Shown: positions 28,991 to 38,753 of the stretch, in pieces
Layout of the letters: the number at the start of each line of letters is the position of its first letter
Position numbering within the stretch: the first letter of the stretch is position 1
Assembly (NCBI RefSeq): GCF_000148645.1
Contig: NC_014541.1
Span: 1,302,001-1,366,000 of the forward strand
DNA from: Ferrimonas balearica DSM 9799
GTDB lineage: Bacteria > Pseudomonadota > Gammaproteobacteria > Enterobacterales > Shewanellaceae
Length of the DNA: 64,000 bases
Direction: 5' to 3'
The notes under the pieces: model-generated
Told to the model about the DNA's origin: nothing
Databases searched by the model: none
What the model saw: the letters and a program-made list of their open reading frames with translations, nothing else
Made by a program: the position numbers and the translations under genes

Positions 28991-29756
28991 TATATTTTCT
29001 CCTCGTCAACAGCGAGATAAGCACAGTCATGATGAGCGAAATGCCCAATAGCAGGGTGGCGATGGCGTTCACCTCCGGAGAGACCCCGACCTTCACCATG
29101 GAAAATACCCGGATTGGCAGCACTTCGTAGCTGGGACCAGTTACGAAGGAGCTGATGATCACGTCATCCAAGGATAGCGTGAAGCTTAACAGCCAACTGC
29201 CGGCGATGGCGGAGCCCGCCATCGGCATAATGATCCGGGTAAACACCTGGCTTTCGCTGGCGCCGAGATCTCGGGCTGCGTCGACCAGGTTCTTGTCAAA
29301 ACCTTTCAGTGCCGCGTACACGGTGATCACCACAAAGGGCAGACAGAAAGTGATGTGGGACAACAGCAGGCTCCAGAAGCCCAACTGAATGCCCATGGCC
29401 ATAAAGATCACCAGGAAGGTGATGGCCAGAACGATGTCCGGAGACATCATCACCACGAACAGCATGCCGCTGGCGGCCGGCTTCAGGCGGAAGTGGTAGC
29501 GATGGATGGCGTGGGCCATCAGGGTGCCTATCACCGTGGCTGCGGTGGCAGCCAGAACCGCCACCGTCAGTGAGTGGGTAAACGCCTGCATCAGGGCATC
29601 GTTGTTAAACAGCTTCTCGTACCATTTCAGGCTGAAGCCGTTCCACTTGTGGCCGTACTTGGATTTGTTGAAGGAGTTCACCACCAGTACCGCCATCGGC
29701 AGGTAGAGGTAGAAGAACACCAGGCCAATCAGCAGCCATTTAGAGATTCGAGTCAT
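28977..29756 (-). CDS. potC: Polyamine ABC transporter permease PotC
   Basis: A 259-residue inner membrane permease with about six helices (near 8-30, 65-90, 100-125, 130-155, 180-210, 230-252). The EAA loop that contacts the ATPase is DAARDLGASESQVFTRIIMP. LDDVIISSFVTGP is characteristic of PotC/PotI. Overlaps potB and potD coding ends. Confidence 0.95.
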   Translation of the reverse strand: MTRISKWLLIGLVFFYLYLPMAVLVVNSFNKSKYGHKWNGFSLKWYEKLFNNDALMQAFTHSLTVAVLAATAATVIGTLMAHAIHRYHFRLKPAASGMLFVVMMSPDIVLAITFLVIFMAMGIQLGFWSLLLSHITFCLPFVVITVYAALKGFDKNLVDAARDLGASESQVFTRIIMPMAGSAIAGSWLLSFTLSLDDVIISSFVTGPSYEVLPIRVFSMVKVGVSPEVNAIATLLLGISLIMTVLISLLTRRKYNESR

Positions 29757-30609
29757 CGAGACCTCCCTGGCGTTGAATCAGGCGGTTGGCGTAGTAGTAC
29801 GCCGCCAGCATGACACCCATCATCAGGATCAGCGCGATGCTGATGGTGGCGCCAAACGGCCAGTCACGCAGTACCAGGAACTGGTTCTTGATGACGTTAC
29901 CGAGCAGCAGGTTGGTGGCACCGCCAAGCAGGTCCGCCACGTAGAACATTCCCATCGCCGGCAGGAACACCAGCAGGCAGCCCGCCACGATGCCCGGAGA
30001 GGTCATCGGCAGAACGATGTGCCAGAACCGGCGCACCGGCCCTGCGCCCAGGTCGCGGCCGGCTTCCAGCAGGCTGTCATCCAGGTTCTCGAAGCTGGAG
30101 ATCAGGGGCAGAATCATAAACGGCAGCAGGATGTAGACCAGGCCCAGAATCACCGCCAACTGGGTGTAGAGCAGCGGCAGCGGGCTGTCGATCAGGCCGA
30201 TAAACTCCAGGAAGCTGTTCACCAGGCCCTTGTTGCCCAGGATGATCTTGAACGCGTAGGTGCGGATCAGGCTGTTGGTCCAGAACGGTACGATCATCAG
30301 GAACAGCACCAGCATCCGCTGAGGACGGGGCAGTTTGGCAACGATGTACGCGAACGGATAACCGATCAACAAACAGCCCACGGTGGCGTAAAACGACAAC
30401 ACCAGGCTGTCCCACAGCACCCCGAGGTAGACCGGGTTCCACAGCTTGCGCAGGTTATCCAGGGTCACCGGGAACACCGCCAGGTGCTCTTGATCCGGGG
30501 TCAGGAAACTGGTCACCAGCACCAGCAGGTGCGGCGCCAGCACGAATACCGCCAACCAGCTCAGGGTGAGGGTGATCACCAGGGGGCGGAAACGGACGAA
30601 TTGGCTCAT
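29740..30609 (-). CDS. potB: Polyamine ABC transporter permease PotB
   Basis: A 289-residue inner membrane permease. The ATG at 30609 shares its A with the potA stop (TGATG) and gives a normal N-terminus; a longer frame from 30657 lies within potA. EAA loop EAGRDLGAGPVRRFWHIVLP and the IVPFWTNSLIRTYAF segment are typical of PotB. Pairs with PotC. Confidence 0.95.
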   Translation of the reverse strand: MSQFVRFRPLVITLTLSWLAVFVLAPHLLVLVTSFLTPDQEHLAVFPVTLDNLRKLWNPVYLGVLWDSLVLSFYATVGCLLIGYPFAYIVAKLPRPQRMLVLFLMIVPFWTNSLIRTYAFKIILGNKGLVNSFLEFIGLIDSPLPLLYTQLAVILGLVYILLPFMILPLISSFENLDDSLLEAGRDLGAGPVRRFWHIVLPMTSPGIVAGCLLVFLPAMGMFYVADLLGGATNLLLGNVIKNQFLVLRDWPFGATISIALILMMGVMLAAYYYANRLIQRQGGLDDSNL

Positions 30610-31712
30610 CAGAGCTGGGACTCCGATTTGATGACGTGTTCCCATCCGTGCACCCAATCCACCCAGACCTTCTGGCCGAGACGGTAATCGAAGTCCGGAT
30701 CGTCCTCGTCAAAGAATTCACTGGCGTGCAGACGCATGCCGTTATTCAGCTCGATGATGGAATCGAGGGTTTTGCCTTTGTAGTTACGCTCACGCACGTG
30801 GCCGATAAAGCCCGGCTTGTCCGGCGCGTCTTCGATGTACTCGATGCGCAGATCTTCAGGACGCAGCAAAATCTTGATGTGATCGCCCACCGAGAACACC
30901 TTGTCGGTGCGGATCTCGCGGTGGTGGTCGGCCATCTTGGCGATGTAGCGCAGGTCTTCCAGCTGCTCGGTGATAACGCCGTCAATGGCGTTGATCTCAC
31001 CGATAAAGGAGGCCACGAACACGTTTTGCGGGCATTCGTAAATCTCCCGCGGCGTGCCCACCTGTTGTGCCACACCCCCGTCCATCACCAGGATGCGGTC
31101 AGACATCGACAACGCTTCTTCCTGATCGTGGGTGACGTAGATAAAGGTGATGCCGAGCTGACGCTGCAGCATTTTCAGTTCCACCTGCATCTGCTGACGC
31201 AGCTTGGCGTCGAGGGCAGAGAGGGACTCATCCAATAGCAGCACTTTCGGGCGGTTGACCACGGCACGGGCGATGGCCACGCGCTGGCGCTGACCACCAG
31301 AGAGTTGATGGGGCTGACGGTCGGCGTAATCGGCCAGGCGAACCATGGCCAGCGCATCGCGTACCCGGGTGTCGATCTCCGCCTTGTCGACCTTGGCCAT
31401 ATTCAGGCCAAAGGCCACATTGTCGAAAACTGACATGTGGGGAAACAGGGCATAGCTCTGGAAAACGGTATTCACCGGTCGGGCTTCCGGGGCCACTTGC
31501 GCGATATCTGTGCCGTCCAGCTCGATGCGGCCTTCATCCGGCAGTTCAAAACCGGCCATCAGGCGAAGCACCGTGGTTTTCCCGCAACCAGAGGGGCCGA
31601 GGATAGTGAAGAATTCGCCGTTGGCGATCTCCAGCTGAAAATCGTTCAGCACCGTTTGATTACCAAACCGCTTGACGATACCAGAGAGGGAAAGAATGGG
31701 TTTGTTGGACAC
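30609..31712 (-). CDS. potA: Polyamine ABC transporter ATP-binding protein PotA
   Basis: A 367-residue ATPase driving polyamine import. Walker [10 protein letters not shown] near residues 38-46, signature LSGGQRQR near 137-144 and Walker [13 protein letters not shown] near 156-167 (DES as in E. coli PotA). A C-terminal TOBE-like regulatory domain fills residues 250-367. First gene of the overlapping potABCD operon, minus strand. Confidence 0.95.
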   Translation of the reverse strand: MSNKPILSLSGIVKRFGNQTVLNDFQLEIANGEFFTILGPSGCGKTTVLRLMAGFELPDEGRIELDGTDIAQVAPEARPVNTVFQSYALFPHMSVFDNVAFGLNMAKVDKAEIDTRVRDALAMVRLADYADRQPHQLSGGQRQRVAIARAVVNRPKVLLLDESLSALDAKLRQQMQVELKMLQRQLGITFIYVTHDQEEALSMSDRILVMDGGVAQQVGTPREIYECPQNVFVASFIGEINAIDGVITEQLEDLRYIAKMADHHREIRTDKVFSVGDHIKILLRPEDLRIEYIEDAPDKPGFIGHVRERNYKGKTLDSIIELNNGMRLHASEFFDEDDPDFDYRLGQKVWVDWVHGWEHVIKSESQL

Positions 31713-31857
31713 GGGCGTATCTTACAAGAAAGGGACCAACCCTAGATTTTAATGCCTCAGACCCAATTCGCAATGACGGATCCGGACTGGAGGGGCCCCA
31801 AATGCGCATTTTCCCACCATAGATTTCCGACAGTTAGCCTGAATGTTGGCGCGGATG

Positions 31858-32637
31858 TTAACGGATGGGCCGGGGCGGACGTTGTGGCGGCATCAGCGGC
31901 GCCAACTGCACGCCGCTTTGCTGCAGCCAATGGTGGATGATCTGAGCAAAATTCAGCGCTTGCGGACTGTCACCGTGCAGGCACAGGGTGTCGATGGCCA
32001 GTCGCAACGGCTTGTGAGTGTCGGAAACGATCGGTTGGCCGGTGATCAGCGCCCGGGCCTGTTTCAGTGCGTCATCGGGGTCACTGAGCACCGCCCCGGG
32101 TTGCTGGCGGGACAGCAGTTGGCCATCGTCGCGATAACGGCGGTCGGCAAAGCCTTCGCTGGCCACGTTGAGGCCGATGGCCCGGCCGGCTTGCAGCAGC
32201 GCCCCACCGGCGCCCCCCACCAGGATCAGTGCCGGGTCGAACGCTTTGACCCACTGCGCCAACCGGGCGGCCAGTTCGGCATCGGCCCCCGCCTGGTTGT
32301 ACAGGGCACCGTGGGGCTTGATGTGGCGCAGTTGGCCCCCCTGTTGTGCAACCGCTTCGGCCAGGCTGTCCAGTTGGCGCAGCAGCGAATCACGCAACGT
32401 ATCTGCGGGCAGATTGAGGGGGCGGCGGCCAAAGTGGGCGCGGTCCTCGTAGCCGGGGTGGGCGCCGATGGCGACCCCATGCTCCAGCGCCAGCGCGATG
32501 GTGCGGCGCATCAGCGCGGGATTGCCGGCATGGGCGCCGCAGGCGATATTGGCTGAGCTGATCAGGCGCATCAACTCGGCGTCCAGATTGGCGCTGCCCT
32601 CCAGCTCCCCCACATCACAGTTCAGATCAATGCGCAT
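31858..32637 (-). CDS. pxpA: 5-oxoprolinase subunit A (LamB/YcsF family)
   Basis: A 259-residue subunit of the ATP-dependent PxpABC complex that opens 5-oxoproline to glutamate, clearing the spontaneous breakdown product of glutamine and glutathione. Opens with MRIDLNCDVGE; further motifs are NIACGAHAGNP, GAHPGYEDRAHFGRR and HIKPHGALYNQ, with the His/Asp residues of the family. Third gene of pxpBCA, overlapping pxpC by 16 bases. Confidence 0.94.
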   Translation of the reverse strand: MRIDLNCDVGELEGSANLDAELMRLISSANIACGAHAGNPALMRRTIALALEHGVAIGAHPGYEDRAHFGRRPLNLPADTLRDSLLRQLDSLAEAVAQQGGQLRHIKPHGALYNQAGADAELAARLAQWVKAFDPALILVGGAGGALLQAGRAIGLNVASEGFADRRYRDDGQLLSRQQPGAVLSDPDDALKQARALITGQPIVSDTHKPLRLAIDTLCLHGDSPQALNFAQIIHHWLQQSGVQLAPLMPPQRPPRPIR

Positions 32638-33599
32638 GGGACCGGCTCCTGCCAGCGATGGGCCACGGCGATGGCCAAACGGTTGAGATCAGCCTGGCGC
32701 TGCTGCCACTGCAGCCGGGCCTGAGCCAGTGAGATGGGGACAAAGCGCAGCGGGTCGCCGGGCCGGGCCTGGGCCAGTTTGGGCAGGTCCACGGAGGTGA
32801 CCACCGCCACCTTGGGGTAACCCCCGGTGGGCTGGCTGTCCGCCATCAGGACGATGGGCTGGCCATCCGGCGGAAGTTGGATGGCACCGGGAACGGCCCC
32901 CTCGGTGATCGGTTCATGAGAATCCCGCTGAACCAGAGCGGGCCCGACCAGCCGACACCCCATCCGGTCAGAATCGGCGCTGAGCCGGTAGACCCGCTCA
33001 CACAGTGCCTCCAGCCCCCCTTCGATCCGGTCCGCCTGCGGCCCCGCAATCACCTTGATGGGGGCCGGGGCTTCCCGTGAGCGATTGTTGCGTGGCACCC
33101 GGGCGCCAATGCCCTTAGGCACGGGTCCATGAAACTCACCATAGGGCAGGGCATCGTCACGGGCGATGGCCCGGCCATCCAGCCCGCCCAGGCCAGCACT
33201 GACCAACGTGGCGCAGCTGCCCAGTTGCGCGGGTACCTCCCAGCCCCCTTTGATGGCCAGATAACCGCGACAGCCATAGTGCAGGGGGCCGATCGCCAGC
33301 CGCGCTTTGGCGGGCACCACGATGGGCTGGTGCATCGGCACCTCGAGGCCATTGAGGCGGGCATGCACGCCGCCGCCGGTCAGGCTGATCACGGTAGGAC
33401 GGGAGAACTGGATGGTGGGCCCCACCAGGTTGTACTCCAGTACGGCGGCCCCTGCCGGTTGGGCCAACAGCAGGTTGGCGATGGCAGCGGCCAGCCGGTC
33501 CATGGCGCCGCTGCGGGGGATGCCCAGATGGCGGAAGCCGGTGCGGCCGAGATCCTGCACAGTGGTCAGCGCACCGGCGCTGATGATGTGGGCACTCAT
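32622..33599 (-). CDS. pxpC: 5-oxoprolinase subunit C
   Basis: A 325-residue subunit related to the C-terminal half of urea amidolyase carboxyltransferase-like proteins. Opening GALTTVQDLGRTGFRHLGIPRSGAMD is the family hallmark, followed by LEYNLVGPTIQF and YCRG-type GCRGYLAIKGG. Overlaps pxpB by four bases (ATGA) and pxpA by 16, so all three subunits are translated together. Confidence 0.94.
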   Translation of the reverse strand: MSAHIISAGALTTVQDLGRTGFRHLGIPRSGAMDRLAAAIANLLLAQPAGAAVLEYNLVGPTIQFSRPTVISLTGGGVHARLNGLEVPMHQPIVVPAKARLAIGPLHYGCRGYLAIKGGWEVPAQLGSCATLVSAGLGGLDGRAIARDDALPYGEFHGPVPKGIGARVPRNNRSREAPAPIKVIAGPQADRIEGGLEALCERVYRLSADSDRMGCRLVGPALVQRDSHEPITEGAVPGAIQLPPDGQPIVLMADSQPTGGYPKVAVVTSVDLPKLAQARPGDPLRFVPISLAQARLQWQQRQADLNRLAIAVAHRWQEPVPCALI

Positions 33600-34270
33600 G
33601 GCTGTGCCTCCAGCAGTTCATGGAAGCGCGCCAGCGTGATGGGCTCCAGTCGCAACTGGTCACCGGGTTGCAGTCGGGTTGGCGGGTCCTGATTGAAGTG
33701 AATCAGCGGCAGGGGGCAGCAGCCGATAAGCTGCCAGCCACCGGGACTGGCGGCGGGGTAGATGCCGGTCTGGTTGCCGGCGATGCCCACGGATCCGGCG
33801 CGCACCGATTGTCTCGGCGTGGCGTGACGCGGCGCATTCAGGCTGGGGTCCAGACCGGTTAAGAAGGGAAAGCCCGGGGCAAAGCCAAGAAACGCCACCC
33901 GATAAAGCGGCGCGCTGTGGCGAGCGATCACTTCGTCGGTGGTCAGCCCGCAGTGGCGGGCGACGGCATCGAGGTCAGGCGCCAGACTGGGGTGGTAGCA
34001 GACCGGCAGGATGTGCTGTGCGGCGTCGGTGGGCTTGGGAGGGTGTTTTAGCAACGCGGCAATGGCGACACCCAGGGCGGGGCCGAAGCGGCCTTCCGGA
34101 TCGGGCAGAGTGCTGGCGAAATGCAGGGTCAGACTTCGGTAGGCCGGCACGGCATCAAGGCACTCCGGCAGGGCACGGATGCGATGGCCAAGGGCCACCC
34201 AATCCAGCTTGGGTTCGGCACAGGTCACCAGCAGGGCGCTGTCCCCCAGCGGAACCATCTCGAAAGCCAT
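33596..34270 (-). CDS. pxpB: 5-oxoprolinase subunit B
   Basis: A 224-residue subunit (KipI family). The ATG at 34270 has AGGA five bases upstream; TTG or GTG starts up to 30 bases earlier are possible. Motifs: LGDSALLV near the start, and FLGFAPGFPFLTGLD with TPRQSVRAGSVGIAGNQTGIYP in the C-terminal cyclophilin-like half. First gene of the operon. Confidence 0.93.
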   Translation of the reverse strand: MAFEMVPLGDSALLVTCAEPKLDWVALGHRIRALPECLDAVPAYRSLTLHFASTLPDPEGRFGPALGVAIAALLKHPPKPTDAAQHILPVCYHPSLAPDLDAVARHCGLTTDEVIARHSAPLYRVAFLGFAPGFPFLTGLDPSLNAPRHATPRQSVRAGSVGIAGNQTGIYPAASPGGWQLIGCCPLPLIHFNQDPPTRLQPGDQLRLEPITLARFHELLEAQP

Positions 34271-34574
34271 TGGCGTCCTGCTCACCCTGTTCTCCAACAA
34301 ATGAAGCGCTTAGCTCACTCTAACCCAAGTCCGTGCTTCAGGCGATGTAAGGAGACACTCACAAACGCAAACGACTTAAGCAAGGCGCTGGCGAAGCGAG
34401 CACTTTGTGGTAGAATCGCGCGCCACAATGGCGTCCGGGCGCCAGCATTGGGGCCATGTTTGTGTCCCTGCTGGGACGGCGCTTACAGGCCCACCGCAGG
34501 AAGCGCACCCATTCTCGGGTAGGTGGCGGCTACAATGCAGGGAAGTTGCAACCCAAGCTGAAGTGATCCCAGCG
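34271..34574. promoter_or_regulatory. Divergent promoter region between pxpB and the first gsk gene
   Basis: About 300 bases without a gene. A -10-like TAGAAT is at 34411-34416 on the plus strand, with only a poor -35 partner. The plus-strand frame open through this region starts without a ribosome site and is an upstream extension of gsk, not a gene. No clear PurR box was found. Confidence 0.3.
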
Positions 34575-35876
34575 ATGAAATTCCCCGGTCAACGCAAGTC
34601 CAAGCACTATTTCCCCGTCGAGTCTCGGGACCCGCTCACCAATGAGCTGAACCCTGTGATTCAACCACGTCACACCCACATTACCGGCATCGACCAGACT
34701 CTGGTGGACATCGAAGCCCACGTGGACGAGGAATTCATCGCCCGTCATGGCCTCAAGAAAGGCAACTCCATGCTGATCGACGATGCCGCTGCTCACGTGC
34801 TCTATGAAGAGCTGCAGCAGCAGAATCTGATCACCGAAGAGTTTGCCGGCGGCACCATCGGTAACACCCTGCACAACTACTCCACCCTGGCGGACTCCCG
34901 CTCGGTGATGTTCGGGGTGATGAGCCGCAATATCCAGATCGGTTCCTACGCCTACCGCTATCTGTGCAACACCTCCTCCCGGGTGGACCTGAATCAGCTG
35001 CAACCTGTGGATGGTCCGATTGGCCGTTGCTTTACCCTGGTGACCGAGTGTGGCGAACGCACCTTTGCCATCTCCAAGGGGTGCATGGACAAACTGACCC
35101 CTGAGTACATCGATGAAAATCTGGTGAAAACCGGTTCCGCACTGGTGCTGACCGCCTACCTGATGCGCGCCGGTGATGATCCGATCACCGATGCTGCCAT
35201 GACCGCCATCCACTACGCCCACGAAGCGGATGTGCCGGTGGTGCTGACCCTGGGTACTCGCTTCCTGATTGAGCAGGACCCGCAGTTCTGGCGCGACTTT
35301 ATCGCTGACCACGTGACCGTACTGGCGATGAATGAAGAGGAAGCGGAAGCCCTGACCGGCCATGCCGACCCGCTGCTGGCCTGTGACCAGGCCCTGGAGT
35401 GGTGTGAGCTGATCCTGTGCACCGCCGGTCCCAGCGGCCTCTACATGGCGGGCTGGACCGAAGAGGACAGCAAGCGTGAAACCAGCCACATGCTGCTGCC
35501 CGGCGCGATTCCGGAGTTTAACCAGTATGAGTTCTCCCGCCCGATGACCCGCGCCCAGTGTGAGAAGCCGATGAAGGTGTACTCCCACATTGCGCCGTTT
35601 ATGGGTGGTCCGGAGAAGATCAGCAACACCAATGGTGCCGGTGATGGCGCGCTGTCTGCCCTGTTGCACGACATGGCCGCCAACGACTACCACAAGCTGA
35701 ACCTGCCGCAGTCCCGCAAGCACCACATTTCGGGTCTGTGCTACTCCTCGTTTGCCCAGATCTGTAAATACGCCAACCGGGTAAGCTACGAGGTGCTGGC
35801 GCAGTACAGCCCGCGCTTGTCCCGCGGTCTGCCGGAGCGCGAGGACAGCCTGGAAGAGGCCTACTGGGAGCGTTAA
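34575..35876 (+). CDS. gsk: Inosine-guanosine kinase, copy 1
   Basis: A 433-residue PfkB-family kinase making IMP and GMP from inosine and guanosine with ATP. Start at 34575 gives the family opening MKFPGQR. Motifs: NSMLIDDAAA, EEFAGGTIGNTLHNYSTLAD (nucleoside site), QPVDGPIGRCF and the catalytic NTNGAGDGALSALLHDMAAN with the general-base Asp. Length equals E. coli Gsk. A close paralogue lies 182 bases downstream, with a terminator between, so the copies are transcribed apart. Confidence 0.95.
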   Translation: MKFPGQRKSKHYFPVESRDPLTNELNPVIQPRHTHITGIDQTLVDIEAHVDEEFIARHGLKKGNSMLIDDAAAHVLYEELQQQNLITEEFAGGTIGNTLHNYSTLADSRSVMFGVMSRNIQIGSYAYRYLCNTSSRVDLNQLQPVDGPIGRCFTLVTECGERTFAISKGCMDKLTPEYIDENLVKTGSALVLTAYLMRAGDDPITDAAMTAIHYAHEADVPVVLTLGTRFLIEQDPQFWRDFIADHVTVLAMNEEEAEALTGHADPLLACDQALEWCELILCTAGPSGLYMAGWTEEDSKRETSHMLLPGAIPEFNQYEFSRPMTRAQCEKPMKVYSHIAPFMGGPEKISNTNGAGDGALSALLHDMAANDYHKLNLPQSRKHHISGLCYSSFAQICKYANRVSYEVLAQYSPRLSRGLPEREDSLEEAYWER

Positions 35877-35898
35877 TACGCCGCCTGAGGCCAAACAG

Positions 35899-35926
35899 CG
35901 GGAAGGGGAGACCCTTCCCGTTTTTT
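35899..35926 (+). terminator. Rho-independent terminator between the two gsk genes
   Basis: CGGGAAGGG-GAGA-CCCTTCCCG then TTTTTT. Confidence 0.92.
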
Positions 35927-36058
35927 CTGGGCGGTTGCCGGTGGCAATGCGGTCGCCCCGGTGTTAGACTCGCCCGCCTGTTTTTTGCCCCCACCTGTGG
36001 CGGGCCCTGTCAGTGCGGCAATAATGAAGCCTGAAGGGCGTGGTACGCGGAACCTGAG

Positions 36059-37357
36059 ATGAAATTTCCCGGTCAACGCAATCAAAAGCACTATTTCCCG
36101 GTGGAAGCCCGGGACCCCGAAACGCTGGAACCCCAAATCCAGCCCAAGCGCACGCACATCTGTGGCATTGCCCAGACTCTGGTGGACATTGAAGCCCGGG
36201 TCGATGATGAGCTGATCACCCGGCACAACCTGGTGAAAGGCAACTCGGTATTGATCAACGACGATGCCGCCAACGCCCTGTACCGTGAGCTGAAAGAGCG
36301 CGAGTTGATTGTCGAGGAGCACGCCGGTGGCACCATCGGCAACACCCTGCACAACTTTGCCACCCTCTCCAATGAGCGCGCCGTGCTGTTCGCGGTGATG
36401 GAGCGCCAGATCGAGATCGGCTCCTACGCCTACAAATACCTCAGCAACACCTCCTCCAAGGTGGACGTCAGCTACCTGCAACCGGTGGATGGCCCCATCG
36501 GCCGCTGCTTTACCCTGATCACCCCATGTGGCGAACGCAGCTTTGCCATCTCCAAAGGGGCCATGGACAAGCTCGAGCCCAGCGCCATCCGTCCCGACCT
36601 GGTGCGGGAAGCCGGTGCTCTGGTGTTTGCCTCCTACCTGATGCGTTCCGCCGACGGCGACAACATCGATCAGGCAGCGCTGGTGGCGATGGCGGAAGCC
36701 AAAGCCAACAAGGTGCCGGTGGTGCTGACCTTGGGCACCCGCTTCCTGATTGAGCAGGACCCGCAGTTCTGGCGCGACTTTATCGCCGAGCACGTGACCG
36801 TGCTGGCGATGAACGAAGAGGAAGCGGAAGCCCTGACCGGCCACCGAGACCCGATCAAAGCCTGTGAAGCCGCATTGGAGTGGTGTGATCTGGTGCTCTG
36901 CACCGTCGGCCCGGAAGGGCTCTATACCGCCGGCTACAGTGACCGCCTGCAGCTGCGGGAAACGGAGTATGAACTGCGTAATGGCAGCGTCCCGGCGTTC
37001 AACCGTTATGAGTTTTCCCGCCCGATGCGGCGTGAAGACTGCGCGGAGCCGGTGAAGATCTACTCCCACATCGCCCCCTACCTGGGCGGCCCGCTGGCGA
37101 TCCTCAACACCAACGGTGCCGGAGACGGCGCGCTGGCGGCCCTGCTGCACGATATGGCGGCCAACCGCTACCACAAGCTCAATGTGCCGGGCTCCAGCAA
37201 GCACGCTTACGACGCGCTGTGCTACTCCTCGTTTTCGCAGATCTGTAAGTATGCCAACCGGGTCAGCTACGAAGTGCTGATCCAGCACAGTCCACGCCTA
37301 TCCCGCGCCCTGCCGGAGCGGGAAGACAGTCTGGAAGAGGCCTACTGGGAGCGTTAA
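36059..37357 (+). CDS. gsk: Inosine-guanosine kinase, copy 2
   Basis: A 432-residue paralogue of the gene just upstream, alignable from MKFPGQR to the shared C-terminus LPEREDSLEEAYWER. It keeps the same catalytic NTNGAGDGALAALLHDMAAN and the EEHAGGTIGNTLHNFATLSN pocket. Differences cluster in surface helices (for example residues 45-75 and 180-220), so both are probably active and may differ in nucleoside preference or regulation. Both strands of reasoning point to an old tandem duplication, not an assembly artefact: DNA identity is visibly well below that of a recent copy. Confidence 0.94.
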   Translation: MKFPGQRNQKHYFPVEARDPETLEPQIQPKRTHICGIAQTLVDIEARVDDELITRHNLVKGNSVLINDDAANALYRELKERELIVEEHAGGTIGNTLHNFATLSNERAVLFAVMERQIEIGSYAYKYLSNTSSKVDVSYLQPVDGPIGRCFTLITPCGERSFAISKGAMDKLEPSAIRPDLVREAGALVFASYLMRSADGDNIDQAALVAMAEAKANKVPVVLTLGTRFLIEQDPQFWRDFIAEHVTVLAMNEEEAEALTGHRDPIKACEAALEWCDLVLCTVGPEGLYTAGYSDRLQLRETEYELRNGSVPAFNRYEFSRPMRREDCAEPVKIYSHIAPYLGGPLAILNTNGAGDGALAALLHDMAANRYHKLNVPGSSKHAYDALCYSSFSQICKYANRVSYEVLIQHSPRLSRALPEREDSLEEAYWER

Positions 37358-37369
37358 TCGCGCCGACCT

Positions 37370-37400
37370 AAAAAAGCCCCGCCAACTGGCGGGGCTTTTT
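37370..37400. terminator. Bidirectional terminator after gsk copy 2
   Basis: A-run, GCCCCGCC-AACT-GGCGGGGC, TTTTT; serves convergent genes. Confidence 0.92.
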
Positions 37401-37413
37401 GCTGTCAGCTTGG

Positions 37414-38466
37414 TTACAGCACCGTGTTGGTGTTGCCGCTGAGCGTCATGATCTCCACCACGTCATTGCGGTCCACCGAAATCACTTTACCCCGGTGCTC
37501 AATGGGGGCCATCCGGTACCATAATCGGTCCCCTTTGACCTCCACCCACTGAGGCAGCGCATCGAGATTCAGGTCGCGATGAAGGTCATCGCTGGCCATT
37601 ACCAGAACCTCTCTGACCCCTTCACGCAGGGCATCACGCAGCGTTGCCCCGTCATCTTTCAGCCACGCTCTGGCTTGTTCAAAGGCGTATTCGTCGTCCG
37701 TCATCGGCGTATCCAGCGCCCGCAGGGCATTGCGCTTACGACGCAGGGCTTCTTCGCGGTGGTACGGGTCTGCCGGGAGCTTTTGGTATTGGGCTTCAAT
37801 GGCCAAACGACGGCGCTCGATCAACTCTGGCGTGACCTCCCGGGTAGCGGTCTCAATGGCTGAGGATTGATAGATAAACTGGTTTTGATAGCGCAGTTTT
37901 GGCGGTGGGCGCTTGATGTATTCCGATTTGTCCGCGGTCTGGGCGTAGAGCGTGACCGTAAGTCCAATGTGCACACGCTGGCGGGATTCCGTCATCGAAA
38001 ACGCGGGTTTGAACATCAGCAAACTCTCTCCGGGGCGCAGGCCGATATTGCGCAATCTGGCGCTTTGCTCATCCCTGAGTATGCGAATCTCCCCCTTGGG
38101 AGTGATGCCGTTGTGTTGAAGGAAGTCGTCAATATGCTGAGTCAGCGCCTGTTCCATCTTCTTGGGTTCGAACAGGGCGACCAGCGGGCTGATCTCTTCA
38201 AGGGAGTCCTCCCGCCTTTCGGCATTGGCAATCGCATCACCAATGCCAAACACCACAGCCCCGAGTGCACCAAATGCCGCAGCACCAACATCGGAGGTGT
38301 GCTGGGCCTGAAATTGTGCATTGAGGCGGGATTCACTCAGGTCTATCGCGACTTTGGGGCTGTTCAGTGCGTCGCTGTGTTCCGGGTTGAGATTGTGACG
38401 ATAAGAGGGGGTCGCGCAGCCACTGATGATCAATACTGCGGCCAACAAACATCCACGCAGATTCAT
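37414..38466 (-). CDS. Unidentified lipoprotein
   Basis: A 350-residue predicted lipoprotein, not recognised. From the ATG at 38466 the signal ends in a lipobox IISGC; an ATG eight codons upstream (38490) is also possible, with a tighter ribosome site. A glycine/alanine-rich hydrophobic stretch (GAAAFGALGAVVFGIGDAIAN) at about residues 58-80 looks like a glycine-zipper membrane-associated segment. The rest is charged and helical, with a final beta-rich part (about 310-350). Standing alone between terminator and pump regulator region; function unknown. Confidence 0.7.
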   Translation of the reverse strand: MNLRGCLLAAVLIISGCATPSYRHNLNPEHSDALNSPKVAIDLSESRLNAQFQAQHTSDVGAAAFGALGAVVFGIGDAIANAERREDSLEEISPLVALFEPKKMEQALTQHIDDFLQHNGITPKGEIRILRDEQSARLRNIGLRPGESLLMFKPAFSMTESRQRVHIGLTVTLYAQTADKSEYIKRPPPKLRYQNQFIYQSSAIETATREVTPELIERRRLAIEAQYQKLPADPYHREEALRRKRNALRALDTPMTDDEYAFEQARAWLKDDGATLRDALREGVREVLVMASDDLHRDLNLDALPQWVEVKGDRLWYRMAPIEHRGKVISVDRNDVVEIMTLSGNTNTVL

Positions 38467-38649
38467 GGTTAACATCCTGTATAACTTCATTAATCCTTCT
38501 TAAACAATCCTATTGGGACGACGCTGAGAAAGCAATGCTGCCGGCCCCACAGGCAGCAGTCATCAGGGCAGGGCGTCAGAGTGGTGGTAAGGGGGGGATC
38601 GGGCCGGTACCGCTGATTGGACACCGGGCGCGCGGCCATCTGACGCCGG

Positions 38650-38681
38650 AAAGGATCGTTTTGGCACGCATACGATCCTTT
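38650..38681. repeat. Ten-base inverted repeat upstream of pump genes
   Basis: AAAGGATCGT and ACGATCCTTT, perfect arms with a 12-base spacer. It could be a second operator or an mRNA hairpin of a transcript from further upstream. Confidence 0.7.
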
Positions 38682-38685
38682 GAAC

Positions 38686-38714
38686 TTGTCAGTTATCGTA
38701 CTGTACGGTACAGT
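38686..38714 (+). promoter_or_regulatory. Pump promoter with TetR-type operator
   Basis: TTGTCA (38686-38691), 17-base spacer, TACAGT (38709-38714) is a plausible sigma-70 promoter for the pump genes. A palindrome ACTGTAC-G-GTACAGT (38700-38714) overlaps the -10. Its GTAC-N6-GTAC core (38698-38711) recurs upstream of the tetR gene (41946-41959), which supports one regulator binding both. Confidence 0.65.
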
Positions 38715-38753
38715 TTTGATCCTTTGTGAGTATCGAGAGTGTGGAGTGGGCAG

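Noticed and set aside
34407-34574. 56-codon N-terminal extension of gsk copy 1
   Set aside because: Family members begin MKFPGQR, and the extension has no ribosome site and no match in copy 2.
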